From assembly GCA_023424785.1 (NCBI GenBank), contig JAFADP010000047.1, forward strand, positions 1 through 42,491: a stretch of DNA of 42,491 nucleotides. Direction: 5' to 3'. The DNA comes from Bacillota bacterium (lineage in GTDB: Bacteria; Bacillota; Clostridia; Clostridiales; Clostridiaceae). The notes under the pieces were generated by a model that was not told where the DNA came from, did no database searches, and was given only the letters and a program-made list of their open reading frames with translations. The translations under genes were made by a program, and so were the position numbers. This document shows, in pieces, positions 8,023 to 15,347 of this stretch (its first letter is position 1; every line of letters begins with the position of its first letter).

Positions 8023-8745
8023 TTACTTTTCCCCCTTTGTTAGCTTTATTGCCTCCTCTAAAGAAAGAGTATTGGCATATATAGCCTTTCCTGTTATTGC
8101 TCCATAAAGGCCCAAATCATTTAAATCTTTTATATTTTGAATATCTCTAATTCCCCCTGATGCTGTAATATCCATATTAACTTCTTCACTTAATTTTTTA
8201 AGCATTTCTACATTTGGTCCTTCTAAAGTTCCATCTTTACTTATATCTGTTACTATTACATTTTTTACACCTAATTTTTCTAATTTCTTAGCAAAATCTA
8301 TGTAATAAAGAGAGCTTCCTTCAAGCCATCCTCTTCCATATGCATATCCATCTTTACAATCAATACCTACTGCTATTTTATGTCCAAAAGCTTCTACTGC
8401 TTTAATTAATAGTTCTTCATCTTCCATAGCACTAGTTCCTAAAATTACTCTTGAAATTCCATTATCTATATAATATTTAATAGTTTCAAAACTTCTTATT
8501 CCTCCACCAATTTCAACTGGAATATCTAAAACTTGAGCTACTTTTACTATAACTTCTTTATTAATTAACTTACCACTCTTAGCTCCATCCAAATCTACTA
8601 AGTGAATATATTCTGCTCCAGCATCTTGAAATGATTTTGCAGTTTCTAATATATCCTCAGCAACAACTTCTTTTTTATTATAGTCTCCTTGATAAAGTCT
8701 AACTGGTTTTCCATCTATTATATCTATTGCAGGTAAGATTATCAT
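8023..8745 (-). CDS. hisA: ProFAR isomerase HisA
   Basis: HisA isomerises the aminoaldose ProFAR to the aminoketose PRFAR, the HisF-HisH substrate. The 240-aa barrel is homologous to HisF. It starts MIILPAIDIIDGKPVRLYQG (catalytic Asp8), has VEIGGGIRSFETI, and has the second catalytic Asp in VIVTDISKDGTLEGPN. Its ATG overlaps the hisH stop by one base (TAATG), and it is contiguous with hisF downstream. Confidence 0.97.
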   Translation of the reverse strand: MIILPAIDIIDGKPVRLYQGDYNKKEVVAEDILETAKSFQDAGAEYIHLVDLDGAKSGKLINKEVIVKVAQVLDIPVEIGGGIRSFETIKYYIDNGISRVILGTSAMEDEELLIKAVEAFGHKIAVGIDCKDGYAYGRGWLEGSSLYYIDFAKKLEKLGVKNVIVTDISKDGTLEGPNVEMLKKLSEEVNMDITASGGIRDIQNIKDLNDLGLYGAITGKAIYANTLSLEEAIKLTKGEK

Positions 8746-9356
8746 TACTTAACCAACTCCTTAAAATTTCTTAAAATAGTTAATCCAATTTCTCCACTCT
8801 TTTCTGGATGAAATTGTGCCCCTATAACATTATCTTTTCTTACAAGACCAGGTATTTTTAAAGAGCCATAAGTAGAAAATCCAATTAAATCTTCATCTCT
8901 ATATGAAGTAACTCTATATGAATGAACATAATATACAAAGCAATTTTCATTTAACCCATCTAATAATTCATCTTCTCTATTTTTCTCAAGATTATTCCAT
9001 CCAATATGAGGAATCTTAACATTAGGATCTTCCATAAGTCTTACTTCACCTAGTAATAATCCTAGACCTTCACACTCTTCCCCTTCAAATCCCTTTTCAA
9101 ATAGTACTTGCATTCCAAGACATATACCAAGTAAAGGCTTTCCTTTAGCCACTTCTTCCCTTATAACTTCTGGAAGGTTAGCTTTATTTAAATTATCCAT
9201 ACAATCTTTAAAAGCTCCAACTCCAGGTAATATTAATCCATCAGCTTTTCTTATATCTTCAATGTTAGATGAAATTTTACATTCACAATTAATTTTATTT
9301 AAAGCATTATAAACGCTTTTTAAATTACCCATTCCATAATCAATTATAACTACCAT
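8745..9356 (-). CDS. hisH: Imidazole glycerol phosphate synthase glutaminase HisH
   Basis: HisH is the class-I glutamine amidotransferase subunit that feeds ammonia to HisF. The length is 203 aa. The N-terminus MVVIIDYGMGNLKSV is typical. The nucleophile Cys is in GICLGMQVLFE, and the His-Glu pair is in GAQFHPEKSGEIG. The stop overlaps the hisA start (TAATG). The catalytic triad is complete. Confidence 0.97.
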   Translation of the reverse strand: MVVIIDYGMGNLKSVYNALNKINCECKISSNIEDIRKADGLILPGVGAFKDCMDNLNKANLPEVIREEVAKGKPLLGICLGMQVLFEKGFEGEECEGLGLLLGEVRLMEDPNVKIPHIGWNNLEKNREDELLDGLNENCFVYYVHSYRVTSYRDEDLIGFSTYGSLKIPGLVRKDNVIGAQFHPEKSGEIGLTILRNFKELVK

Positions 9357-9367
9357 AGCACTTTCTC

Positions 9368-9955
9368 CTATAACATACCTTTTGTAGAAGGTAATCTCAT
9401 ATCATTTTCATTAATATTTTTAGCTTCTCTTAATGCTCTTCCTAATGCCTTAAATAGTGCTTCTATTTTATGATGATCATTTGATCCGTATAATACCTTT
9501 GCATGTAATGTTATTCCAGAATTAAAAGCAAAGGCCCTAAAAAATTCTTCAGTCATTTCTGTAGAAAAAGTACCTACAGTATCTCTTTTAAATTCTGCAT
9601 CAAAAACTAAGAAGCTTCTACCACTTATATCTAATGATACCTGCACTAATGTTTCATCCATAGGTAAGAAAAATGTTCCATATCTATTTATACCTTTCTT
9701 ATCTCCAAGCGCCTCTAAAAATGCCTTTCCAAGAAGTATTCCTGTGTCTTCTACCATATGATGATCGCATACCTCTAAATCTCCATTAGCTTTAATTTCT
9801 AAATCAATACCACCATGAAATGCCATTAAATTAAGCATATGATCAAAAAATCCTACACCTGTATCTATATTGGTTTTACCCTCTCCATCAAGGTTTATTG
9901 TTAACTTTATTTTTGTTTCTTTTGTATTTCTTTCTAAAGTTGATATTCTACTCAT
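9368..9955 (-). CDS. hisB: Imidazoleglycerol-phosphate dehydratase HisB
   Basis: HisB dehydrates imidazole glycerol phosphate to imidazole acetol phosphate. The 195 aa form the monofunctional dehydratase. The N-terminal histidinol-phosphatase domain found in E. coli HisB is absent. Manganese-binding motifs are all present: FFDHMLNLMAFHGG, CDHHMVEDTG and SNDHHKIEALFKALG. It follows hisD by 11 nt. The gene for the next step, hisC, is usually close by in clostridial his operons but is not found here. Confidence 0.97.
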   Translation of the reverse strand: MSRISTLERNTKETKIKLTINLDGEGKTNIDTGVGFFDHMLNLMAFHGGIDLEIKANGDLEVCDHHMVEDTGILLGKAFLEALGDKKGINRYGTFFLPMDETLVQVSLDISGRSFLVFDAEFKRDTVGTFSTEMTEEFFRAFAFNSGITLHAKVLYGSNDHHKIEALFKALGRALREAKNINENDMRLPSTKGML

Positions 9956-9966
9956 ATAAATACCCC

Positions 9967-11253
9967 CTATTTTAATCTAACCCTTACAGAATTCGCATGT
10001 GCTGTTAATCCTTCTTCATTAGCTATATTAATTATTTTTTGTCCATCTTTTTGTATAGCCTCTTTAGAATAATATAAGAATGAAGATTTTTTTATAAAAT
10101 TATCAACTGATAACGCAGAGAAAAATCTAGCAGTTCCGTTAGTAGGTAATACGTGATTTGTTCCTCCAAAATAATCTCCTATTGGTTCTGGAGTATTATA
10201 TCCTAAGAATACTGATCCAGCATGTCTAACTTTCCCTAAGTACTCCATAGAATTTTCAACCATTAACTCCAAGTGCTCTGGAGCTACTTTATTAGAAACC
10301 TCAATACATTCATCTATACTTTCACAAATAATAACTTTTCCATAGTTATTTAAAGAATCTTTTATTATATCTTTTCTTTCTAGAAATTCAACTTGCTTTT
10401 TTAATTCCTTAACAGTATCTTCATATAACTTTTTAGATGTTGTTACTAATATTGATGATGCTAGTCTATCATGTTCTGCTTGAGACATTAAATCTGCTGC
10501 TACATATTCTGGATTTGCATTTTCATCAGCAATTACAAGAATTTCACTTGGTCCAGCTATCATATCTATATCAACTCTACCAAAAACTAATTTCTTAGCT
10601 ATTGCAACAAATATATTTCCTGGTCCAACAATTTTATCAACTTGAGGTATACTTTCTGTTCCATAAGCTAAAGCTCCAATAGCTTGTGCTCCTCCAACTT
10701 TGAAAATCTTTGTAACACCAGCAATTTTAGCTGCAACTCCTATAATAGGATTTATTCCACCATCCTTTCCTGGAGGAGTTACCATAATAATATCTTTAAC
10801 ACCAGCAACTTTTGCTGGAATAACATTCATAAGAACTGAAGAAGGATAAGCTGCTGTACCCCCTGGAACATAAACTCCAACAGAATCTAAAGGTACTACT
10901 CTTTGTCCTAAGTATGTACCATTATCTTTATTTAAAATGAACCCTCTACTCTTTTGAGCATTATGATAATACTCTATATTTTCCTTAGCCTCTTTTAAAT
11001 TTTCTATAACTTCTTTATCTATTTTCTTAAAACATTCTTCTATTTCTTCTTCAGAAACTTCTAAATTATCTAAAACTACCTTATCAAACTTGGTAGTATA
11101 TTCATGTAATGCCTTATCTCCATTTTTTCTAACGTCATCTAATATATTTGTAACTGCAATAGTTATATCTCCACTTACTTCATCTTCTCTTTCTTTCAAA
11201 TCTTTAAGTAATTCATCCCAACCTTTTTGCTTTAAATCATATTCCTTTAACAT
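9967..11253 (-). CDS. hisD: Histidinol dehydrogenase HisD
   Basis: HisD performs the last two NAD-dependent oxidations, from histidinol to histidine. The length is 428 aa. Recognisable segments are the nucleotide-site VPGGTAAYPSSVLMN, DKIVGPGNIFVAIAKK, DMIAGPSEI, the zinc ligands Gln and His in SQAEHDRLASS, and the C-terminal NHVLPTNGTARFFSALSV. It lies 9 nt after hisG with a GGGG-type ribosome site. No truncation was seen. Confidence 0.98.
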   Translation of the reverse strand: MLKEYDLKQKGWDELLKDLKEREDEVSGDITIAVTNILDDVRKNGDKALHEYTTKFDKVVLDNLEVSEEEIEECFKKIDKEVIENLKEAKENIEYYHNAQKSRGFILNKDNGTYLGQRVVPLDSVGVYVPGGTAAYPSSVLMNVIPAKVAGVKDIIMVTPPGKDGGINPIIGVAAKIAGVTKIFKVGGAQAIGALAYGTESIPQVDKIVGPGNIFVAIAKKLVFGRVDIDMIAGPSEILVIADENANPEYVAADLMSQAEHDRLASSILVTTSKKLYEDTVKELKKQVEFLERKDIIKDSLNNYGKVIICESIDECIEVSNKVAPEHLELMVENSMEYLGKVRHAGSVFLGYNTPEPIGDYFGGTNHVLPTNGTARFFSALSVDNFIKKSSFLYYSKEAIQKDGQKIINIANEEGLTAHANSVRVRLK

Positions 11254-11262
11254 ATTATCCCC

Positions 11263-11892
11263 CTATTGTTCTATCACTGATTTTAAGTTATCTATAAACT
11301 CTCCAATTTCTTTTCTTTTAAGTTTGAAACTAGCCTTATTTACTATTACTCTTGCACTAATTGGACATACGGTATCAAAAACAACAAGTCCATTTTCTTT
11401 CAATGTAGTTCCTGTCTCCATAATATCTACAATTGCATCACACAATCCTAATATTGGCGCTAGCTCAACTGACCCCTCAATTTTTATTATTTCTACATCT
11501 ATATTTTTCTTTTTAAAATATTCTCTAGCCACTGTTGGATATTTAGTTCCAATCTTTATATGTCCAACCTTTTTAAAAATATCTTTCTCTGGTAACGAAG
11601 CAACTATAAAGTTACATTTTCCAATGCCTAAGTCTAATACTTCATAGTAATTCTTATTTGATTCTAATAAAGTGTCCTTTCCAACTACTCCTATATCTGC
11701 AACCCCATGTTCAACATATGTTATAGAATCACCTGCTTTAACTAAAAAGTATTTTATATCTTTCTTTGTATCATTAAAAACAAGCTTTCTCCCTTTATTC
11801 TTTAGTTCATCTGTTCCATAATTAGCTTTGTCTAATAATTTTACAGTCTCCGTTTCTAATCTTCCTTTTGTTAAAGCTATACTTATACTCAT
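11263..11892 (-). CDS. hisG: ATP phosphoribosyltransferase catalytic subunit HisG (short form)
   Basis: HisG catalyses the committed step, joining ATP and PRPP. The 209-aa short form lacks the C-terminal regulatory ACT-like domain, so it needs HisZ, encoded just upstream. Motifs include the start ISIALTKGRLETETVKLLD, YVEHGVADIGVVGKDTLLE and the PRPP loop DAIVDIMETGTTLKENGL. Its ATG overlaps the hisZ stop (TAATG), consistent with stoichiometric co-translation of the HisG-HisZ complex. Confidence 0.97.
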   Translation of the reverse strand: MSISIALTKGRLETETVKLLDKANYGTDELKNKGRKLVFNDTKKDIKYFLVKAGDSITYVEHGVADIGVVGKDTLLESNKNYYEVLDLGIGKCNFIVASLPEKDIFKKVGHIKIGTKYPTVAREYFKKKNIDVEIIKIEGSVELAPILGLCDAIVDIMETGTTLKENGLVVFDTVCPISARVIVNKASFKLKRKEIGEFIDNLKSVIEQ

Positions 11893-13022
11893 TAAACTTC
11901 CTCCTTTACATCAATTCCTTGTAAGTTATTATTAGGTATTAATTCCACTATAAAACCTGAATCTCTAAGAAGTTTTCCTTTCTTTATAGCTTCTAATGAA
12001 TTTCCATTGCCATAATAAATAATATATTTCTTTTCTTTTTTAGGCTCTTCCTCAATTACATCTAATAATGAATCTATCTTTATTGAAAATCCAACAGCTG
12101 GTATATCTCGCCCAAACTTTGATATTAAATTATCATATCTACCTCCACTTAATACTGTTACACCTACGCCTTCTACATATCCCCTAAATATAATTCCTGT
12201 ATAATAATTTAATCCTGGAACCATCCCTAAATCAAAAGTTAGCATATCTCCATATCCTAATTCTTTTAATGAAGATGCAAGGTTCTCCAAATATTCAATT
12301 ATATTTTTTAATTCATCATTAAAAGCATATTTTTTTCCCTCTAATAACACTTCTTCTCCACCAAATAGCCAAGGAAGTTTATTAAAGAATTCCTTATAAT
12401 CTTCTGATAAATTAAGTTCATTCAAATAATCTTCTAATGCTTTTAAATTTTTTGTATCAATAAGTTCTGCTAACTTACTAATTTCATCTTCAGATAAATC
12501 TAATTCTGAAGTAGCAGCATTAAAAAAATTAATATTTCCAATTTCAAGTTTAAAATTATTATTTTTAAGTACTTTTAAAGAATCTAAAGCTGTAACTAAT
12601 ATTTCTAAATCTGATTCCTTATCACTTAAACCTATTAACTCTACACCACAATCTGTATATTCATTTTTCTTTCCACCAAGACTTTCATTTACTCTAAATA
12701 CATTTGCAGTATATCTAAATCTTAGTGGTGGTTTAACATCTTTAAACTTAGTTCCTACTACTCTTGCTATGGGAATAGTCATATCTGGTCTTAAAACTAA
12801 TATTCTTCCTTTATTATCAAAGAACTTACACAGTTCTTCTTCTTTTAGGCTTTGGAATTCTGAATTAAAAGTTTTATAAAATTCTGTAGTTGGAGTTACA
12901 ACTTCCTTATAACCCCATTTATCTAACACTCCCTCTATGTTACTTTGTAAATTTTTTTTTATTAAGCATTCTCCTAATATTAAATCCCTTGTCCCTTCAG
13001 GAATTAAATGTTTATTTGACAT
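11892..13022 (-). CDS. hisZ: ATP phosphoribosyltransferase regulatory subunit HisZ
   Basis: HisZ is a catalytically inactive histidyl-tRNA synthetase paralogue that activates short HisG and confers histidine feedback. The length is 376 aa. It keeps the class-II synthetase core (LVLRPDMTIPIARVV, RFRYTANVFRVNES, GLNYYTGIIFRGY, LSGGRYDNL) but lacks the anticodon-binding domain. It is clearly distinct from the true HisRS at 33.7-35.0 kb. It is the first gene of the operon, with a GGGGG ribosome site and a strong promoter and palindrome upstream. Confidence 0.95.
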   Translation of the reverse strand: MSNKHLIPEGTRDLILGECLIKKNLQSNIEGVLDKWGYKEVVTPTTEFYKTFNSEFQSLKEEELCKFFDNKGRILVLRPDMTIPIARVVGTKFKDVKPPLRFRYTANVFRVNESLGGKKNEYTDCGVELIGLSDKESDLEILVTALDSLKVLKNNNFKLEIGNINFFNAATSELDLSEDEISKLAELIDTKNLKALEDYLNELNLSEDYKEFFNKLPWLFGGEEVLLEGKKYAFNDELKNIIEYLENLASSLKELGYGDMLTFDLGMVPGLNYYTGIIFRGYVEGVGVTVLSGGRYDNLISKFGRDIPAVGFSIKIDSLLDVIEEEPKKEKKYIIYYGNGNSLEAIKKGKLLRDSGFIVELIPNNNLQGIDVKEEV

Positions 13023-13055
13023 TTTTACGCCCCCATTCCGCTTTATTATTTTACC

Positions 13056-13073
13056 AATTTAGCGCACTAAATT
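13056..13073. promoter_or_regulatory. Operator-like palindrome at the his operon start
   Basis: AATTTAGCGCACTAAATT is an 18-bp dyad in which eight of nine base pairs are symmetric. It lies about 10-27 nt downstream of the expected transcription start of the hisZ promoter, a place where a repressor would block initiation. A TrpR-like regulator (YerC/HisR) is known to control his genes in Firmicutes. That this palindrome is its site is my inference, since I cannot compare it with a motif collection here. Confidence 0.6.
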
Positions 13074-13089
13074 AATGAACTATATATAA

Positions 13090-13118
13090 ATATTAATCTA
13101 CCATGTTTTTCATGTCAA
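13090..13118 (-). promoter_or_regulatory. Sigma-A promoter of the histidine operon
   Basis: The -35 is TTGACA (13113-13118), a perfect consensus, and the -10 is TAATAT (13090-13095). The spacer is 17 nt. The leader to hisZ is only about 60 nt, too short for a T-box or a long attenuator, so control is more likely at initiation. Confidence 0.85.
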
Positions 13119-13141
13119 TACTATAAATTACTTTAATTGTA

Positions 13142-13639
13142 TTATTTTGATAAGTTTATTATTTCTTTTTTTGTTAATCTTAATGTTGTCCATTCATCTA
13201 AGGGTTTTGCTCCTAGGCTCTTATAAAACTCTAATGAAGATTCATTCCATTTTAGACATACCCACTCCATTCTTTCACAAGAATTTTCTCTTGCTATTTT
13301 AGCTAATATTCTAAAAATCTCTTTTCCATACCCCTTACCTCTATGTTCTTTTCTTAAAAATATATCCTCTACATATAATCCTGATCTTCCTATAAACGTA
13401 GAAAAGTTAAAGAAGTACATAGCATAACCAATTGGTCTATTATTAAGTTCCACAATTAATGTATATGCTCTTTTCTCTTCAAATAAACTTTTTCTTAATA
13501 TATCTTCATTACAAATAACATCATTAGTCATTTTCTCATATTCTGCAATTTCCCTTATAAATGTAAAAATCAGCTCTGTATCATTTATATTTGTTTCTCT
13601 TAAATTTAAATGTTTAAACCTGGTTGTAAAATATCTCAT
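13142..13639 (-). CDS. GNAT acetyltransferase, diamine/thialysine N-acetyltransferase type
   Basis: The start is the ATG at 13639 (MRYFTTRFKHLNLRE), because GGAGG lies 5-6 nt upstream. The longer reading from 13651 would begin inside that ribosome site. The 165-aa protein is a single GNAT domain. The acetyl-CoA motif A is VEDIFLRKEHRGKGYGKEIF (R/Q-x-x-G-x-G/A pattern RGKGYG), followed by CERMEWVCLKWNESSLEFYKSLGA. The GYAMYFFNFSTFIG and YVEDIFL wording resembles SSAT-like small polyamine or thialysine acetyltransferases. The substrate is inferred. It is monocistronic between hisZ and divergent putP. Confidence 0.85.
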   Translation of the reverse strand: MRYFTTRFKHLNLRETNINDTELIFTFIREIAEYEKMTNDVICNEDILRKSLFEEKRAYTLIVELNNRPIGYAMYFFNFSTFIGRSGLYVEDIFLRKEHRGKGYGKEIFRILAKIARENSCERMEWVCLKWNESSLEFYKSLGAKPLDEWTTLRLTKKEIINLSK

Positions 13640-13769
13640 TTTATCCTCCATTTATTTAATATGTTATAATATATATTAACATGTAATATATTACTTTTGG
13701 AATCAATATATAATAATATATTAATTTTTATTATGTTTTAATAAGCTAATGCTATATTATTAATATTTA

Positions 13770-13798
13770 TTGCCATAAACATATTATTTAAATAAAAT
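13770..13798 (+). promoter_or_regulatory. Possible sigma-A promoter of putP
   Basis: The -35 is TTGCCA (13770-13775) and the -10 is TAAAAT (13793-13798), with a 17-nt spacer. The surrounding region (13640-13831) is extremely AT-rich and otherwise featureless, so chance matches are likely. Confidence 0.45.
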
Positions 13799-13831
13799 AG
13801 AATAGTATAAATAAATAAGGAGGCGTTATTA

Positions 13832-15310
13832 ATGAATGAAAAACTAGTTGTAGGTATTACCTTTTGTTTATATCTATTAGTTATGCTAGGAATAGGCTGG
13901 TATTTTTATAATCGTACAAAAAACCTATCAGACTATGTATTAGGGGGAAGAAGTCTTGGTAGTTGGGGAACATCAATAAGTGCTCAGGCTTCTGATATGA
14001 GTGGATGGCTATTGCTTGGACTACCAGGTGCTGCATATGCTTCTGGTCTTTCTGGATCTGTTTGGATGGCTGCTGGTCTTGCAATGGGTACATATTTAAA
14101 CTGGAAATTAGTTGCTCAAAGATTACGTATATCAACACAAAAATATTCAAATTCAATTACTATACCATCTTATCTTGAGAACAGATTTAATGATAATTCA
14201 AGAATTTTAAGAAAGGCATCATCTATTTTTATTCTTTTATTCTTTGTTGTTTACACTGCTTCAGGATTTGTTTCTGGTGGTAAATTATTTAATACTGTTT
14301 TTGGAGTTCCTTATGAAGTAGCAGTTATTATAGGAGCCGTAGTTGTAGTAGCATATACTTTCCTTGGAGGATTTATGGCTGTATGTTGGACAGATATTAT
14401 TCAAGGACTTCTTATGTTCTTTACACTACTTATACTACCTATTGCAGTAATAATTAAGGGTGGTGGAATAAGTGAAGTTGTTTCAAATATTGATCCTTCT
14501 CTTTTAAATCCATTTAATGCTCTATCTATAACTGGAGATGCATCATCTTCTACACTTTTAATTGTTATAGGAATTATATCTTCCTTAGCTTGGGGATTAG
14601 GATATTTCGGACAACCTCATATATTAGCAAGATTTATGGCTATTAAGGATGCAGAATTAATAAAAAAATCTAGAATTATAGCTATGGTATGGGTTATTCT
14701 TTCTTTAGCTGGTGCAACAGCTGTTGGTCTTGTTGGTCACTCAATATTTACTGATGTAAATTCTTTTGGTGGAGATAGTGAACTTATATTTATGTCATTA
14801 GTTCAAACTTGTGTACCTCTAATATTAACAGGAGTATTATTATCAGCTATTTTAGCTTCAATTATGAGTACAGCTGATTCACAATTACTTGTTGCTGCAT
14901 CAACAGTATCAGAAGACTTTTATAAAGGTATGATAAGACCTAATGCTTCAGATAAAGAGCTTATATTAATGAGTCGTTTAACAGTTTTAGCAGTTGCAAT
15001 AATAGCTCTTATAATTGCATTTAATCCAAATAGTTCTGTATTAAACTTAGTTTCATATGCTTGGGCTGGTTTTGGTTCTGCATTTGGACCTGTTATACTT
15101 ATATCTTTATTCTGGAACAAAATGACTAGAAATAGTGCTGCTGCAGGTATGATAATTGGTGGTGCAACTTCTGTTTTATGGCCATTAATAAAGAAAGTAT
15201 CTGATTGTGCAATATTCCAATTATATGAAATAGTTCCTGGATTCTTATTTGCTTGTATTGCTATATATATAGTAACTAAGATAGATTTAAAAAAGTCAAA
15301 AACTAATTAA
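13832..15310 (+). CDS. putP: Sodium/proline symporter PutP
   Basis: This is an inner-membrane sodium:solute symporter with about 13 transmembrane segments over 492 aa, importing proline for nutrition or osmoprotection. Family signatures are GGRSLGSWGTSISAQASDMSGWLLLGLPG after the first helix, and ILASIMSTADSQLLVAAS, whose Ser/Thr residues take part in sodium binding. AAGGAGG precedes the ATG. The gene stands alone between the GNAT gene and the convergent ppk. It is the proline branch rather than pantothenate (PanF), judged from the N-terminal SDMSGWLLLGLPG. Confidence 0.93.
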   Translation: MNEKLVVGITFCLYLLVMLGIGWYFYNRTKNLSDYVLGGRSLGSWGTSISAQASDMSGWLLLGLPGAAYASGLSGSVWMAAGLAMGTYLNWKLVAQRLRISTQKYSNSITIPSYLENRFNDNSRILRKASSIFILLFFVVYTASGFVSGGKLFNTVFGVPYEVAVIIGAVVVVAYTFLGGFMAVCWTDIIQGLLMFFTLLILPIAVIIKGGGISEVVSNIDPSLLNPFNALSITGDASSSTLLIVIGIISSLAWGLGYFGQPHILARFMAIKDAELIKKSRIIAMVWVILSLAGATAVGLVGHSIFTDVNSFGGDSELIFMSLVQTCVPLILTGVLLSAILASIMSTADSQLLVAASTVSEDFYKGMIRPNASDKELILMSRLTVLAVAIIALIIAFNPNSSVLNLVSYAWAGFGSAFGPVILISLFWNKMTRNSAAAGMIIGGATSVLWPLIKKVSDCAIFQLYEIVPGFLFACIAIYIVTKIDLKKSKTN

Positions 15311-15311
15311 A

Positions 15312-15347
15312 AAAATAGCTAGTTAGCAAAAGCTAACTAGCTATTTT
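15312..15347. terminator. Bidirectional terminator between putP and ppk
   Basis: A perfect 16-bp stem (15312-15327 with 15332-15347; core TAGCTAGTTAGC) closes an AAAA loop and has A/T tracts on both sides. It overlaps the ppk stop codon and serves both convergent genes. Confidence 0.93.

Noticed and set aside
13023..13141. T-box or His attenuator before hisZ
   Set aside because: The leader after the promoter is about 60 nt, with no His-codon leader peptide and no antiterminator stem.
13640..13831. AT-palindromes between the GNAT gene and putP as operators
   Set aside because: The region is almost pure A/T, so inverted repeats such as GTTATAATATATATTAAC are expected by chance.
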